A DNA stretch of 7,029 bases from an uncultured Bacteroidota bacterium (GTDB lineage: Bacteria; Bacteroidota; Bacteroidia; NS11-12g; UBA955): assembly GCA_903879775.1 (NCBI GenBank), contig CAIRMY010000088.1, positions 1 to 7,029 on the forward strand. The letters are read 5' to 3'. Within the stretch, counting starts at the first letter, position 1. Every line of letters starts with the position of its first letter. Under the pieces are notes generated by a model. That model made no database searches. It was given only the letters and a program-made list of their open reading frames with translations, and was not told where the DNA came from. Of this stretch, positions 6,100-7,029 are shown in pieces. A program made the position numbers and the translations under genes.

Positions 6100-7029
6100 A
6101 AAGTATAACCCAATCCAAATTCCGCGAAGTCTGCAACCGATTTATTGGCCTTCAAACGCACAATAGCCTTGTAATTTTGATTTATTTGGTACGATAGACC
6201 AATTCCCTCATAATAAGCTGTTTTCTTCTTAAAATCGGGCTTGTAGAGGTAAATTCCTAAATCAGCAAGAACGCCCCACTTCCCAAACCTGGTTTCATAA
6301 CCAATTGAAAGCGTCAACTCAGAAGTCGCGCCAATTGAATATCCATCCAATTTTTCAAACTTCTTAAATTGATAGGTTCTATCGTAAAAATAACTCAATG
6401 AATACCTCAAATTACTTTGAGCATTGATATATCGTTCAAATGTAAATTCAGCCAAGGCATTGTAAAAAATACGGTCATCATCTAAATCAATTTCCTTTTT
6501 ACCCATTCTCAAGGAGAGAGTCTTTTTCCACAGTGGCAATTGCAACTGTTGCTTTGGCTTGAAATCAACTTTACGGTACAAATCTATGCCCATACCATAT
6601 TGCATGTATGGTAAATTAATGCCCAAATTTGGAAACTGCCAACAAGCATTTGAAAAGTGTGACATTCCAAATTCCGCAAAAACCTTAGCTTTGGAAAATA
6701 CATGGGCTTCAACCGACAATCCTAGTTGCATATACCCATTGATATAACTTCCAATAGCCCTATTTTCTGGATTTAACTGTGCATCATATTTCTGTGTTAA
6801 ATACCCCAAACCCAAGGCGAACTTAAAACTTCCGTTGATATATTTTGAGGGACGCTTTGCCGATTGCCAATTGTAAACATCCGATGATACCAATAAGGCT
6901 CCAGAAATTGCTTTTCCATTGACTTCAGATCCTAAATCATAATATGTAAGCAAATATCCCAGCCTCTGAGAAATATGTTCATTCCCACTCATCCTAGATT
7001 TGTCAGTTGCCAACATCTGAAATTGCAAA
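6096..7029 (-). CDS. PagL-like outer-membrane barrel (acyloxyacyl hydrolase / lipid A 3-O-deacylase family), 5' end missing
   Basis: About 310 codons from the right edge to the stop at 6098-6096; the N-terminus and any signal peptide lie outside, and the TTG at the very edge is only an internal Leu codon. The visible part has strand-like alternation throughout and ends in an aromatic residue (GLGYTF), as outer-membrane barrels do. The segment GLGYLTQKYD (73-82, counted from the first full codon), then NRAIGS (89-94), then SHFSN (123-127) with PNLGIN (133-138) matches the layout of the PagL / acyloxyacyl hydrolase family, which cleaves an acyl chain from lipid A in the outer membrane. His124 and Ser126 correspond to the catalytic His and Ser of HxSN in Pseudomonas PagL. 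The Glu that completes the triad there, 14 residues after the His, is Asn138 here. The fold assignment is fairly firm; enzyme activity is open. The gene faces the barrel gene tail to tail with overlapping stops. Confidence 0.78.
   Translation of the reverse strand, partial: LQFQMLATDKSRMSGNEHISQRLGYLLTYYDLGSEVNGKAISGALLVSSDVYNWQSAKRPSKYINGSFKFALGLGYLTQKYDAQLNPENRAIGSYINGYMQLGLSVEAHVFSKAKVFAEFGMSHFSNACWQFPNLGINLPYMQYGMGIDLYRKVDFKPKQQLQLPLWKKTLSLRMGKKEIDLDDDRIFYNALAEFTFERYINAQSNLRYSLSYFYDRTYQFKKFEKLDGYSIGATSELTLSIGYETRFGKWGVLADLGIYLYKPDFKKKTAYYEGIGLSYQINQNYKAIVRLKANKSVADFAEFGLGYTF

Noticed and set aside
6559..6747. Plus-strand 62-codon open frame inside the PagL-like gene
   Set aside because: It is a shadow of the conserved HxSN region on the other strand, with no signal or motif.

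Overview
The window looks like an ordinary chromosomal stretch from a member of the Bacteroidota (Flavobacteriia/Sphingobacteriia type). It is AT-rich. Several proteins begin with a Lys-rich hydrophobic signal peptide ending in an Ala-Gln or Ser-Gln type site. One promoter fits the Bacteroidota pattern (TTG, a 19-base spacer, then TAnnTTTG). Shine-Dalgarno sequences are essentially absent, and three of the protein families are typical of this phylum. The genus cannot be fixed from the sequence. Both ends cut through genes.

Layout, left to right. (1) Positions 1-268, minus strand: the N-terminal part of a secreted protein running off the left edge. It has a clear signal peptide and a promoter at 289-318. 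The outermost ~120 bases are GC-richer, contain a long imperfect inverted repeat and do not read as a convincing continuation of the protein; this is the oddest part of the window. (2) Positions 350-1030, minus strand: a complete ComF-family phosphoribosyltransferase-like protein. (3) Positions 1122-6099, plus strand, divergent from comF: a tight three-gene block. It holds an MsbA-type ABC half-exporter, then a secreted TPR protein whose probable TTG start lies one base after the transporter's stop, then (12 bases on) a predicted outer-membrane beta-barrel protein with an acidic Ser/Asp-rich N-terminal linker. (4) Positions 6096-7029, minus strand: a PagL-like (lipid A deacylase / acyloxyacyl hydrolase family) outer-membrane barrel running off the right edge. 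Its stop codon shares a TTAA palindrome with the stop of the barrel gene.

How the genes may work together. The three plus-strand genes are spaced like an operon, and their predicted sites (inner-membrane exporter, secreted repeat protein, outer-membrane barrel) fit a cell-envelope module. The convergent PagL-like gene is also an envelope gene. A joint role in lipid or outer-membrane traffic is inference from location only; nothing in the sequence names a substrate. ComF is probably an unrelated neighbour. I found no CRISPR array, tRNA, rRNA, insertion sequence, phage gene or recognisable defence system. No gap between genes exceeds 300 bases. I do not see a clear new biological system. The points most worth checking are the left edge, the PagL-like active site (expected Glu replaced by Asn) and the conserved-looking but unnamed TPR and barrel pair.
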